DNA from: Rhodovulum strictum
GTDB lineage: Bacteria; Pseudomonadota; Alphaproteobacteria; Rhodobacterales; Rhodobacteraceae
Assembly: GCF_009649175.1 (NCBI RefSeq)
Contig: NZ_WJPO01000001.1
Span: 1-64,000 of the forward strand
DNA length: 64,000 bases
Direction: 5' to 3'
Under the pieces are notes generated by a model. That model was not told where the DNA came from. It did not search any database and saw only the letters and a list, made by a program, of their open reading frames with translations. The translations under genes and the position numbers were made by a program. This document shows, in pieces, positions 49,964-64,000 of the stretch; within the stretch, counting starts at the first letter, position 1, and every line of letters starts with the position of its first letter.

Positions 49964-50616
49964 TCGCGCTGTTCCTGCGCGACCTTGCGCTGGCGATCCG
50001 GGCAGGCGGCGGGTTCGGGCTGGGGCTGGCATTTTTCCTGATCGTCGTGGTGCTGGTGCCCTTCGGCGTCGGCCCCGAGCGCGGCATCCTTGCCGCCATC
50101 GCGCCCGGGATCCTCTGGGTCGGGGCGCTTCTGGCCTGCCTCCTGTCGCTCGACCGCATCTTCGCGCTCGATTTCGAGGATGGCTCGCTCGACCTGCTGG
50201 CGACCGCGCCGATCCCGCTGGAAGGCGTGGTCGCGATGAAGGCCGCGGCGCATTGGGTGACGACCGGGCTGCCGCTGACGCTGGCGGCGCCGGTTCTGGG
50301 CCTGTTGCTGCATCTGGAGCCCGCCGCCTATGGCTGGCTGGTCCTGTCGCTGGCGCTTGGCACGCCCGCGCTCAGCATGATCGGCACCTTCGGCGCGGCG
50401 CTGACCGTGGGGCTTCGGCGCGGGGGTCTCTTGCTGTCGCTGCTGGTCCTGCCGCTTTATGTGCCGACCCTGATCTTCGGGGCCGAAGCGGTGGCGCGCG
50501 GGGCGGCTGGGCAGGCGAACGCGACGCCGCTGCTGATGCTGGCTGGGATCACGCTGGCCACGCTTGCGCTTCTGCCCTTTGCGGCGGCTGCGGCGATCCG
50601 CATCAACCTGCGCTAG
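49960..50616 (+). CDS. ccmB: haem exporter membrane subunit CcmB
   Basis: A 218-residue membrane protein with about six helices. Conserved [20 protein letters not shown] and [16 protein letters not shown] near the end. Works with CcmA and CcmC to release haem-loaded CcmE; ATP use by CcmA drives it. ATGA overlap with ccmA. Confidence 0.95.
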   Translation: MIALFLRDLALAIRAGGGFGLGLAFFLIVVVLVPFGVGPERGILAAIAPGILWVGALLACLLSLDRIFALDFEDGSLDLLATAPIPLEGVVAMKAAAHWVTTGLPLTLAAPVLGLLLHLEPAAYGWLVLSLALGTPALSMIGTFGAALTVGLRRGGLLLSLLVLPLYVPTLIFGAEAVARGAAGQANATPLLMLAGITLATLALLPFAAAAAIRINLR

Positions 50617-50669
50617 GGTTCACGCGCTATTCAGTTGAGACCACGGAAAAAGCCCTCTAGGAAACGCTC

Positions 50670-51398
50670 ATGTCGCTCTGGGAATATGCCAATCCGCAAA
50701 AGTTCATGCAGACCTCGCAGGCCGTTCTGCCCGCAATCTGGGGTCTGACGGCTCTGTCGATGGTGGTCGGTCTGGTCTGGGGCTTCTTCCTGACGCCCGA
50801 GGCCGAGAATTTCGGCTCGACGGTCAAGATCATCTACCTGCATGTGCCCGCCGCGATGATGGCGATCAATGCCTGGGTGATGATGCTGGTGGCCTCGCTG
50901 ATCTGGCTGATCCGGCGTCATCACGTTTCGGCACTGGCGGCACGCGCCGCGGCCCCCGTGGGGCTGACGATGACGCTGATCGCGCTGGCGACCGGGGCGA
51001 TCTGGGGGCAGCCGATGTGGGGCACCTATTGGGCCTGGGATCCGCGGCTGACCTCGTTCCTGATCCTGTTCCTGTTCTATCTGGGCTATATCGCGCTGTG
51101 GGAGGCGATCGAGAATCCCGATGCCGCGGCCGATCTGACGTCCGTTCTGTGCATCGTGGGGTCGGTCTTTGCGGTTCTGTCGCGTTATGCGGTGAATTTC
51201 TGGAACCAGGGTCTGCATCAGGGTGCGACGCTGTCGCTGGACAAGCAGGAGAACATTGCCAACGTCTTCTGGTTGCCGCTTCTGGTCTGTCTCGGGGCCT
51301 TCATCCTGCTGTTCGTGGCGCTTGTGCTGGAACGCACTCGGACAGAGATTCGTGTTCGCCGGATCAAGGCGCTGATCGCGCGGGAGCGGATGGCATGA
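50670..51398 (+). CDS. ccmC: haem delivery protein CcmC
   Basis: A 242-residue membrane protein of the haem-handling family. The tryptophan-rich loop WGTYWAWDPRLTS lies between two helices, flanked by the likely haem-ligand histidines (YLHVPAAMM and LHQGAT). About six helices. It starts 53 bases after ccmB and overlaps ccmD by four bases. Confidence 0.96.
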   Translation: MSLWEYANPQKFMQTSQAVLPAIWGLTALSMVVGLVWGFFLTPEAENFGSTVKIIYLHVPAAMMAINAWVMMLVASLIWLIRRHHVSALAARAAAPVGLTMTLIALATGAIWGQPMWGTYWAWDPRLTSFLILFLFYLGYIALWEAIENPDAAADLTSVLCIVGSVFAVLSRYAVNFWNQGLHQGATLSLDKQENIANVFWLPLLVCLGAFILLFVALVLERTRTEIRVRRIKALIARERMA

Positions 51399-51553
51399 TC
51401 CCCGATCTCGGCAAATATGCAGGCGCGGTGCTGTCCTCCTATGCGATCACGCTGGTTCTGCTGGCCGCGTTGATCGGGCTTTCGCTCTGGCGTGCAGCGC
51501 GGGTGCGGCGGCAACTGGACGAAGTCGAAGCCCGCAGGACGCGTGATGACTGA
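51395..51553 (+). CDS. ccmD: haem exporter accessory protein CcmD
   Basis: A 52-residue protein with one membrane helix (YAGAVLSSYAITLVLLAALI, residues about 8-27) and a basic tail (WRAARVRRQL). Position between ccmC and ccmG, with start overlapping the ccmC stop, identifies it. Its end overlaps ccmG by eight bases. Confidence 0.88.
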   Translation: MIPDLGKYAGAVLSSYAITLVLLAALIGLSLWRAARVRRQLDEVEARRTRDD

Positions 51554-52094
51554 GAAGAAACGCCTCTCTCCGCTGATGTTCCTGCCGCCGGTGATCTTTG
51601 TCGCGCTTGCGGCGCTTTTCTTCTTCGGCGTCGGGCGGGACGACCGCGACGCCTTGCCTTCGATGCTGATCGGCAAGCCCGCCCCCACGCTGGCGGTCGA
51701 GCCGCTGGACGGCCAGATATTTGGCGATGCGGTGCTGCGTCAGGGCGAGGTGACTCTGGTCAATTTCTGGGCAAGCTGGTGCGGCCCTTGCCGGGACGAA
51801 CACCCGCTACTCGCGGCGCTGGCCGGTGACGGCGTGGCGATCTATGGCGTCAACTACAAGGACAAGCCCGCGAACGCGCTGCGCTTTCTTGACCAGTTGG
51901 GCAATCCCTATGAGGGCATCGCCGCCGATCCGGCGGGGCGCACGGCGATCGAATGGGGCGTCTATGGCGTGCCGGAAACCTTTGTGCTGGACGGGCAGGG
52001 GCGCGTCGTGCTGCGCCATCCCGGGCCGCTGACCCAGGCGGTGATCGAGACAAGCCTGCGCCCGGCGATGGAACGGGCTGCCGCCGCCGAATAA
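51546..52094 (+). CDS. ccmG: thiol:disulfide interchange protein CcmG/DsbE
   Basis: A 182-residue membrane-tethered thioredoxin that reduces apocytochrome c cysteines. Membrane helix LMFLPPVIFVALAALFFFG (about 10-28), active site FWASWCGPCRDEHP, cis-proline YGVPETFVLD. ATG at 51546 overlaps the end of ccmD. Last of the ccmABCDG set; ccmE, F, H and I are not here. Confidence 0.95.
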   Translation: MTEKKRLSPLMFLPPVIFVALAALFFFGVGRDDRDALPSMLIGKPAPTLAVEPLDGQIFGDAVLRQGEVTLVNFWASWCGPCRDEHPLLAALAGDGVAIYGVNYKDKPANALRFLDQLGNPYEGIAADPAGRTAIEWGVYGVPETFVLDGQGRVVLRHPGPLTQAVIETSLRPAMERAAAAE

Positions 52095-52117
52095 GGATCG
52101 CGCCGCGCCGAAATGAC

Positions 52118-52148
52118 AAACGCCCCCGCCTTTCGGACGGGGGCGTTT
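52118..52148. terminator. bidirectional terminator between ccmG and acnA
   Basis: AAACGCCCCCG pairs perfectly with CGGGGGCGTTT over 11 bases with a 9-base loop, between convergent stops. A/T ends give both strands a T run. Confidence 0.8.
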
Positions 52149-52169
52149 CTGTTTGCAGCGGTGCAGGCG

Positions 52170-54920
<2,751 letters not shown>

Positions 54921-54995
54921 GTGGGGCGGTCTCCATGGCTCAAGCGCATCTCTTGATGATGCTCTTGCCCTAACGGCCGCAAGCGATCAAGAGGG

Positions 54996-55019
54996 CACGG
55001 TATTTTTATGTATACCGTG
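54996..55019. promoter_or_regulatory. inverted repeat upstream of acnA
   Basis: CACGGTAT and ATACCGTG, separated by 8 A/T-rich bases, form a perfect 8+8 dyad in the 216-base gap between acnA and the DUF1223 gene. The symmetry and A/T-rich centre suit a dimeric regulator. I could not match it to Fur, RirA, Irr or IscR site types. Confidence 0.5.
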
Positions 55020-55136
55020 GTGCACATGGTCGCGGATCCGGGTGCCCGGATGCCGCGCGCCCTCCCGAATCCTTGATTGGCAGGGGAGGGGGCGGTTCTG
55101 TAGGAAGGTGGGGACAGGGCGAACAGGGCAGGGATC

Positions 55137-55835
55137 ATGCGGGCATTCATCACGGTTCTGATTTCGGCCTGGCTGGCGCTTTCCGGAACAGCCCGGGCCG
55201 AGGGGGGGCCGGTGGTGGTGGAGCTTTTCACCTCGCAAGGCTGCGCCTCCTGTCCGCCCGCGGATGCGCTGATCGCGGAACTGGCCAAGCGCGACGATGT
55301 GATCCCGCTGGCGCTGCATGTGGATTACTGGGACTATATCGGCTGGCAGGACGTCTTTGCCGACCCCGCCTATACGCGGCGCCAGAAAGCCTATGCGCGG
55401 GCCATCGGGCAGCGGTCTGTCTATACGCCGCAGATCGTGGTGGGCGGGCAGGATCATGTTGTCGGCTACAGCCCGATGGATGTGGCCCGACTGATCGAGG
55501 CGCATCGCGTCCTGCCGAGCCCGGTGGCGCTGAGTCTGGAGCGGCAGGGCGACAGTGTGACGATCCGGGCGCGCTCGGAGACATCGTTCGACGAGGATGT
55601 GGTCCTGCAACTGGTGCGCTACCGCCCGACCGAGGAGGTCGAGATCACGCGGGGCGAGAATGCGGGCCAGACCTATGTCTATGCCAACATCGTCGATGCC
55701 TGGAAGGCGGTGGCGCGCTGGGATGGCGCCCAGCCGCTGGTGGTGACGGTCCAGATCGAGGGCGAACAGCCGATCGTGGCGCTGATCCAGAAGGCGGGGC
55801 CGGGGCGCATCCTGGCCGCAGCCCGGCTGCGCTGA
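55137..55835 (+). CDS. DUF1223 secreted thioredoxin-like protein
   Basis: A 232-residue exported protein with a signal peptide ending GTARA. The DUF1223 opening VVVELFTSQGCASCPPADAL carries a CASC redox-like motif, and HVDYWDYIGWQDVFADPAYT is typical. A periplasmic redox role is inferred from the fold; the substrate is unknown. Divergent from acnA. Confidence 0.88.
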   Translation: MRAFITVLISAWLALSGTARAEGGPVVVELFTSQGCASCPPADALIAELAKRDDVIPLALHVDYWDYIGWQDVFADPAYTRRQKAYARAIGQRSVYTPQIVVGGQDHVVGYSPMDVARLIEAHRVLPSPVALSLERQGDSVTIRARSETSFDEDVVLQLVRYRPTEEVEITRGENAGQTYVYANIVDAWKAVARWDGAQPLVVTVQIEGEQPIVALIQKAGPGRILAAARLR

Positions 55836-56185
55836 CCGGTCGTGCAGGGCGGCTCTACGCGGGCCGCGGCGTCATTCGGGGCCTTGGGCTGTGCGTCGAG
55901 CCGGGTGCGGACGGGAAGCACCTTGGCTCTGGAATGGCTGGCTATTGCGTTCATGGCGCGATCACGTCCTGAACACCGGGTCCGCCAGCCCCGGTTGCCC
56001 ATGCCCCGGCCGATGCTCTGGAAACTGTAGGTATCCCGTGTCCAGCCGGTTCAGCCCCCGCAGGGCCGTGCGGGTGGGCGGTGCCCGCGCTGATGGATCG
56101 CTCGGGGGGCTTTGCCTATGCGGGACCGGATCCAGAAACGGCGGGGATTGCGGGGGACACGCCTGCTGCGCGGCTTGCGCCGGGG
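55836..56185. other. 350-base gap, no gene seen
   Basis: G+C-rich spacer between DUF1223 and the convergent fliG. Short frames lack ribosome-binding sites and codon bias. No repeat or tRNA found. Confidence 0.4.
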
Positions 56186-57250
56186 TTAGCCCTTGGGCGC
56201 CTTGAGCCGGATCTCGCCTGCGGCTTCAAGCCCGCGAAGCGCGGCGGTGATCGTGGACATGGCGGCTTCGGTCTCTTCGGTCGTGGGGGTGCTGCGTTCG
56301 GCGATCTCTTCGCGCAGTTGGGCGGCCATGCGCTGGGACATGTTGGACAGGATGAATTCCACCGTCGGCGTATTCTTCTCGTCGGCGCCGGCCATAGCGG
56401 TGATGAGCACGGGCTGGTCCACGGTTCGGGTCAGGGCCTGCAGGTCCAGGGGCGCCAGCCGCTCGGGGATGTCGGCGAAGGTCAGGATCGCGCGGCGCAC
56501 CCGCTCGGCAAGGTCTGCATCGGTTTCGGCAAGGCCCTGAAGGACGTCGTCGCGGGTGGCCGCCGGGGCGGCGTCGAGGATGGCACCCATGCGTTTTTCG
56601 GTTGGCTGTTCGAAGGCCAGCACCGGCGCCTCGCGCAGGCGGCGGGCCAGCGCGGCACCGATCCGGGCAATGGCGGCGGGCGGCACGGCAGACGTGCGCG
56701 AGATCGCCAGCGCGACGCGACGCGCCTCGGGGCCGGGCATCTGGCCGAGTGCTGCGGCCGAGACGTTGCTGGGCAGTTTGGCCAGTGCGATGGCCGCAAC
56801 CTCGGGGCTTTCGGCACTCAGCAGGTCGGCCAGTTTCTTCGGTTCCTGGTCGGAGAGCAGCGCCCAGGGGTCGGTCGGTCGGCTGCGGTCAAGCTGGGCT
56901 TGCAGGGCGGCGGCGGCATCGGGGCTGAGATGTTCGCCCAGAAGCGCGATCGCGCCGTCCATGCCGCCGGGGAAGGCAAGCCCGGCCAGTTCCAGTTCGG
57001 CAACGAATTCCTCGACGACGGATTCGAGCGTCGGCGAGTCGATGTAACGAAGCCCCGCGATCTCGTCGGCGAGGCAGGTCTGAAGCTCTGCCGGAAGATC
57101 GCCCAGCGGCAGCGTGATCCCTTCGTTCAGGAGCAGGCGCACGATGATCGCCGCCTTGCGCCGCCGCGTCAGACCGGCGGCCGAGCGGATGTGACCGGGT
57201 ATGCTGGGGGTAAGGCTGTTCACAATGCGCTCCGTCTGCTTGGGCGTCAC
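56186..57250 (-). CDS. fliG: FliG-like flagellar motor switch protein, standing alone
   Basis: A 354-residue protein with the three FliG parts: N-domain (about 28-95, RRKAAIIVRLLLNEG), middle armadillo domain (about 130-190, AESPEVAAIALAKLPSNVSA) and C-terminal domain (about 235-335, LTFADIPERLAPLDLQALTR, then EFILSNMSQRMAAQLREEI). FliG links the stator to the MS ring. No other flagellar gene is here. Starts at GTG 57250 with a weak ribosome-binding site. The stop lies near nothing else on its strand, so expression may be independent of a flagellar cluster. Confidence 0.8.
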   Translation of the reverse strand: MTPKQTERIVNSLTPSIPGHIRSAAGLTRRRKAAIIVRLLLNEGITLPLGDLPAELQTCLADEIAGLRYIDSPTLESVVEEFVAELELAGLAFPGGMDGAIALLGEHLSPDAAAALQAQLDRSRPTDPWALLSDQEPKKLADLLSAESPEVAAIALAKLPSNVSAAALGQMPGPEARRVALAISRTSAVPPAAIARIGAALARRLREAPVLAFEQPTEKRMGAILDAAPAATRDDVLQGLAETDADLAERVRRAILTFADIPERLAPLDLQALTRTVDQPVLITAMAGADEKNTPTVEFILSNMSQRMAAQLREEIAERSTPTTEETEAAMSTITAALRGLEAAGEIRLKAPKG

Positions 57251-57376
57251 ATTGGCCGACGACCGTTAAACCGGGGTTGACGGGTTAGCCTGCCCGGCGG
57301 TGCAGAACGCAAAGGAAATCAAAAAAATACGGCGCGGATAAGGCCGCGCCGCAGGAAACTTCCGGATATCCGGCTT

Positions 57377-57544
57377 TCAGCTCGTGGCCCGGTCCACGCA
57401 GGTTCCCGAGGCCGAATCGAACACCTTGCCGTCGGCGCATTGGCTGGCGTTCATCCGCTTTTCCCAGCCGCACCCGCTATTGGCCAGCGCGAGCGTCGGG
57501 GCGAGCGTCAGAAGGGCCGCCGAGAGGATCGTCTTGAAGGTCAT
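57377..57544 (-). CDS. tiny secreted cysteine-containing protein
   Basis: A 55-residue protein: signal peptide (residues 1-21, ending LALA), then a mature 34 residues with three cysteines in the pattern CGWEKRMNASQCADG and GTCVDRA. ATG at 57544 has GGGA upstream. From memory, similar small Rhodobacterales proteins beside purB have been mislabelled adenylosuccinate lyase. The cysteine spacing looks like a small chitin-binding-type module, but this is only a resemblance. It lies 82 bases after purB on the same strand. Confidence 0.7.
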   Translation of the reverse strand: MTFKTILSAALLTLAPTLALANSGCGWEKRMNASQCADGKVFDSASGTCVDRATS

Positions 57545-57626
57545 GGTGCATCTCCCTGGTGAGGTGTGACACAACGTAGCACATTCTGCGCGATTTCCAA
57601 ACCCGCGCGGACCCCGCTGTGCAACC

Positions 57627-58937
57627 CTATGCCGGAGCGCCGAAAACCCGGGCAAAGATCGTTTCGACATGCTTGGTGTGATAGCCGAGGTCGAATTTCT
57701 CGTCGATCTCGGCGGGCGAGAGGGCGGCAGTCACTTCCGGGTCGGCCAGCAATTCCTCGCGGAAATCCTTGCCCTCTTCCCAGACCTTCATCGCGTTGCG
57801 CTGCACCAGCCGATAGGCATCCTCGCGCGAGACACCGGCCTGGGTCAGCGCCAGAAGCACCCGCTGGGACATCACCAGCCCCCTGAACTTGTTCATGTTT
57901 TTCAACATGTTCTCGGGGTAGATCACCAGCTTGTCGATCACCCCCGCCAGCCGGTTCAGCGCGAAATCCAGCGTCACGGTTGCATCGGGCGCGATGCCGC
58001 GCTCGACCGAGGAATGGCTGATGTCCCGCTCGTGCCACAGCGCGACATTCTCCATCGCCGGGATCACCGCCATGCGCACCAGCCGCGCCAGCCCGGTCAG
58101 GTTCTCGGTCAGCACCGGGTTGCGCTTGTGCGGCATGGCGCTGCTGCCCTTCTGGCCAGCGGAAAAGAACTCCTCGGCCTCCAGAACCTCGGTGCGCTGC
58201 ATGTGGCGCACTTCGATCGCGATGTTCTCGATCGAACTGGCGATCACGCCCAGCGTGGCAAAGAACATCGCATGCCGGTCGCGCGGGATGACCTGCGTGC
58301 TGATCGGTTCGGGGCTGAGGCCCAGCATCTTGCAGACATGATCCTCAACGCGCGGGTCGATATTGGCAAAGGTGCCGACCGCGCCGGAAATCGCGCCAGT
58401 GGCGATTTCCGCCCGCGCGGCCCGAAGGCGGGCGCGGTTGCGGTCCATCTCGGCGTAGAAACGGGCGAAGGTCAGACCCATCGTGGTGGGTTCCGCGTGG
58501 ATGCCGTGGCTGCGTCCGATGCGCACCGTGTCCTTGTGTTCATAGGCGCGGCGTTTCAGGGCGGCGAGCACGCGGTCCAGATCAGCCAGCAGGATGTCGG
58601 CGGCGCGCGTGAGCTGCACGTTCAGGCAGGTGTCCAGCACGTCGGACGAGGTCATGCCCTGGTGAACGAACCGCGCTTGCTCGCTGCCCACATGCTCGGC
58701 CAGATGGGTGAGGAAGGCGATCACGTCATGCTTGGTCACGGCCTCGATCTCGTCGATGCGGACGACATCGAATTCCACGTCCTTCGCCTTCCAGACCGCT
58801 TCGGCGTTTTCCCGGGGGATGACCCCAAGCTCGGCCATGGCGTCGCAGGCATGGGCCTCGATCTCGAACCAGATGCGGAACCGGGTCGCGGGCTCCCAGA
58901 TGGCGGTCATCTCGGGGCGGGCATAGCGGGGGATCAT
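57627..58937 (-). CDS. purB: adenylosuccinate lyase
   Basis: A 436-residue enzyme of purine synthesis that cleaves SAICAR and adenylosuccinate to release fumarate. Key blocks: RSHGIHAEPTTMGLTF (catalytic His), VHQGMTSSDVLDT and the signature GSSAMPHKRNPVLTENL with the catalytic serine. ATG at 58937 opens the conserved MIPRYARPEM; upstream in-frame sequence looks like antisense of the DUF6314 gene. AGAGG precedes the start. Confidence 0.97.
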   Translation of the reverse strand: MIPRYARPEMTAIWEPATRFRIWFEIEAHACDAMAELGVIPRENAEAVWKAKDVEFDVVRIDEIEAVTKHDVIAFLTHLAEHVGSEQARFVHQGMTSSDVLDTCLNVQLTRAADILLADLDRVLAALKRRAYEHKDTVRIGRSHGIHAEPTTMGLTFARFYAEMDRNRARLRAARAEIATGAISGAVGTFANIDPRVEDHVCKMLGLSPEPISTQVIPRDRHAMFFATLGVIASSIENIAIEVRHMQRTEVLEAEEFFSAGQKGSSAMPHKRNPVLTENLTGLARLVRMAVIPAMENVALWHERDISHSSVERGIAPDATVTLDFALNRLAGVIDKLVIYPENMLKNMNKFRGLVMSQRVLLALTQAGVSREDAYRLVQRNAMKVWEEGKDFREELLADPEVTAALSPAEIDEKFDLGYHTKHVETIFARVFGAPA

Positions 58938-59011
58938 GGGCGGCCTCTTGGACAGGATTTCCGCGGTCTGATACCCGTTGGGACGGGGCGCGACAAGCAG
59001 CGGGGGCAGGG

Positions 59012-59461
59012 ATGCCGGATCTGGGGGCCTTTGCCGGGGCATGGCGGATCGAGCGGGTGATCGAGGACGCCCGCGCGGGCCATGTCGCCCGGTTCGAGGG
59101 GCAAGCGGTCTTTACCCCGGACGCAGACGGGCTGGTTCATGCCGAGAGTGGCCGGCTGCATCTGCCGGGGCAGGCGCCCATGACCGCCGAGCGGCGCTAT
59201 CTCTGGCGGCAGGGCGCGTCGGGGATCGAGGTCTTCTTCGAGGATGGGCGGTTCTTTCACGCCATTGCACCGGGGCCGCGCGCGCAGGCGCTGCATGACT
59301 GCCCGCCCGACCGCTACGAGGTCGGCTATGATTTCGCCCGCTGGCCGGACTGGTCCAGCCTCTGGCGCGTCGCGGGGCCGCGCAAGGACTATGCGATGCG
59401 TTCGGCCTATGCGCGGCTCGGGGCTTGCGCGGGAACTGGCGCTGGGGCAGAAGACTGGTGA
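59012..59461 (+). CDS. DUF6314 family protein
   Basis: A 149-residue cytoplasmic protein. The block DCPPDRYEVGYDFARWPDW, then WRVAGPRKDYAMRSAY is the family hallmark. It looks like a small beta-barrel, lipocalin-like fold. Function unknown. bioY follows 32 bases later on the same strand. Confidence 0.8.
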   Translation: MPDLGAFAGAWRIERVIEDARAGHVARFEGQAVFTPDADGLVHAESGRLHLPGQAPMTAERRYLWRQGASGIEVFFEDGRFFHAIAPGPRAQALHDCPPDRYEVGYDFARWPDWSSLWRVAGPRKDYAMRSAYARLGACAGTGAGAEDW

Positions 59462-59493
59462 ACTGACGCAACCATCCGAACGGAGAGAGCGAG

Positions 59494-60093
59494 ATGGCAA
59501 AGGCCCTGACCGGCAAGGTTCTTGCCGAAACCCTGCTGCCCGAAGGCGGCGTTGCGCTGCGCGTGAAACAGGCGCTGCTGGTGGTGGCGGGCATCGTCGC
59601 CCTTGCCATCGCCGCGAAGATCAAGGTGCCGATGTGGCCGGTGCCGATCACCATGGGCACCTTTGCGGTGCTGACCATCGGTGCGGCCTATGGCGCGCGG
59701 CTGGGTCTGGTCACGATCCTTGGCTACATGCTGGTCGGCGCGCTGGGCTATGACGTGTTCGTGGGCTCCAGCGCCGAGCTTTCGGGCGTGAGCTACATGA
59801 TGGGCGCCACCGGCGGCTACCTGGTCGGCTATGTTCTGGCGGTCGTGGCGCTGGGCATGGCGGCGCGCGCGGGCTGGGACCGCTCGATGGGGCGGATGGC
59901 GGCGGCGATGCTCTTGGGCAACGTGCTGATCTATGTGCCGGGGCTTCTGTGGCTGGGCCATCTTTATGGCTGGGAGCAGCCGATCCTGGCCTGGGGCCTG
60001 ACGCCCTTCCTGATCGGGGATGCACTGAAACTGGGTCTGGCGGCGCTGCTGATCCCGGGGCTCTGGGCGCTGATCGGCCGCGCGCGCGGCTGA
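59494..60093 (+). CDS. bioY: biotin transporter substrate-binding subunit BioY
   Basis: A 199-residue membrane protein with about six helices. Conserved VPMWPVPITMGTFAVLTIGA and GATGGYLVGYVLA mark BioY, the S component of an ECF transporter that can also act alone. No bioM/bioN is in the window. Preceded by AGAGAG ahead of the ATG. Confidence 0.92.
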   Translation: MAKALTGKVLAETLLPEGGVALRVKQALLVVAGIVALAIAAKIKVPMWPVPITMGTFAVLTIGAAYGARLGLVTILGYMLVGALGYDVFVGSSAELSGVSYMMGATGGYLVGYVLAVVALGMAARAGWDRSMGRMAAAMLLGNVLIYVPGLLWLGHLYGWEQPILAWGLTPFLIGDALKLGLAALLIPGLWALIGRARG

Positions 60094-60111
60094 TCGCGAC
60101 CGACTGGACGG

Positions 60112-60147
60112 AAAAAGGGGGCGTGGCCGGTCGGGCCGCGCCCCTTT
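60112..60147 (+). terminator. terminator after bioY
   Basis: AAAGGGG...CG pairs with CG...CCCCTTT around a G+C-rich loop, with one bulged G, 20 bases after the bioY stop; T-rich end TTTC. Confidence 0.6.
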
Positions 60148-60179
60148 CACGTTTGCCGCGGCCCTGCGCGTTGCGCCAT

Positions 60180-60201
60180 GGGTATTTGGGCCAAGAAGAA
60201 G
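60180..60201 (-). repeat. interspersed CTTCTTCTTGG repeat, copy D
   Basis: On the minus strand CTTCTTCTTGGCCCAAATA plus CCC, identical to copy B. It lies in the gap between bioY and glnA. The rest of the gap (60202-60442) shows no gene. Confidence 0.65.
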
Positions 60202-60442
60202 GGCAGGGCGGTGCCCTGTGGCGCGGGTCGAGCGGGGCCGTGGCCGGGGCGTTGCTTTGGCGGGCAGACGCGCATGACGTGCGGTTCGGGCGCTGTACCA
60301 GCCGCGGCTGGCTGAAGCGGGCGCCGCGGCGATGTGGTTCCAGACTTGATGGCGCAGCAACGCGAGGCGCTGGCGGATCATCCGCTCGGCCTTGACCGGC
60401 GTTGCGGCTTGTCGTCCGAACCCGGCCGGCCGCAGACAGAAA

Positions 60443-60468
60443 AAAGGGGCGCCCGAAGGCGCCCCTTT
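60443..60468 (-). terminator. rho-independent terminator of glnA
   Basis: AAAGGGGCGCC pairs with GGCGCCCCTTT over 11 bases with a tetraloop. On the minus strand the stem is followed by a T run (TTTTTTCTG), 23 bases past the glnA stop. Confidence 0.85.
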
Positions 60469-60491
60469 CAGAAGCTGTCCCGTTAAGGGGA

Positions 60492-61898
<1,407 letters not shown>

Positions 61899-61971
61899 GT
61901 GACCTTTTTTCCCTCTGCTTAGGTTGGTCGCTTTGTGCCGGGGCAAAGCCCGGCCGGTCCGTGGGTGTGGT

Positions 61972-64000
<2,029 letters not shown>

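Noticed and set aside
55842-56030. 62-codon open frame after DUF1223
   Set aside because: No ribosome-binding site, no codon bias, and no recognisable features.

Overview
The window is a G+C-rich stretch of alphaproteobacterial chromosome, most likely from the Rhodobacterales (Rhodobacter/Paracoccus relatives). The evidence is the gene content: a Shemin-type 5-aminolevulinate synthase (hemA), flavin-dependent ThyX, an LdtR-type MarR regulator, a VPLPA-CTERM sorting tail, DUF1223, DUF6314 and Mth938-like proteins, and glnB-glnA. Nearly all genes are housekeeping genes with strong codon bias and high G+C. No phage, transposase, rRNA operon or CRISPR array was seen.

Layout. 1-0.47 kb: an A+T-rich fragment with a possible gene tail and one unknown small gene, ending at a hairpin repeat. 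0.5-3.6 kb: haem synthesis (hemC divergent from hemE, then convergent hemF). 3.7-8.2 kb: a small lipoprotein, aspartate aminotransferase, an XRE regulator overlapping sdhE, ldtR, a glyoxalase-fold protein and thyX. 8.23-9.57 kb: a second A+T-rich island with one P-loop ATPase gene, ending at the same hairpin repeat. 9.6-16.6 kb: a protease-like/RimK fusion, tgt, a sorted phosphodiesterase, lon and a small membrane protein. 16.7-18.9 kb: tRNA-Val, adenine deaminase and two tRNA-Asp genes. 18.9-25.6 kb: an M20 peptidase, hemA with a long structured leader and an FNR-type box, a RodZ-like protein and ispG. 25.6-34.3 kb: two DsbA-like proteins with an M48 protease, an aminotransferase, a RarD-type exporter overlapping a LOG-family gene, a LysM protein and an Atm1-type ABC exporter. 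34.3-39.3 kb: an RND pump and fusion protein behind a strong promoter with a palindromic operator. 39.3-42.8 kb: YfgM-like protein, bamB, der. 42.8-45.6 kb: a TspO-like membrane protein, serS and a trypsin-like protease. 45.8-52.1 kb: yajC-secD-secF, an Mth938-like gene and ccmABCDG. 52.2-60.1 kb: acnA, DUF1223, a solitary fliG, a tiny cysteine-containing secreted protein, purB, DUF6314 and bioY. 60.4-64 kb: glnB-glnA and a truncated nnr.

Themes. Haem supply (hemA, C, E, F), haem delivery for c-type cytochromes (ccm genes), envelope biogenesis (bamB, sec, M48, DsbA-like, RodZ-like) and nitrogen control (glnB-glnA) recur. Four copies of a short interspersed repeat (core CTTCTTCTTGGCCCAAATA) lie just after stop codons.

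The parts not explained as ordinary core genome are the two A+T-rich islands sharing one hairpin repeat, and the ATPase gene in the second. The ATPase is the best candidate for an undescribed function, but no partner or effector is visible in this window, so no system can be claimed. All calls come from reading the sequence; no database search was run.
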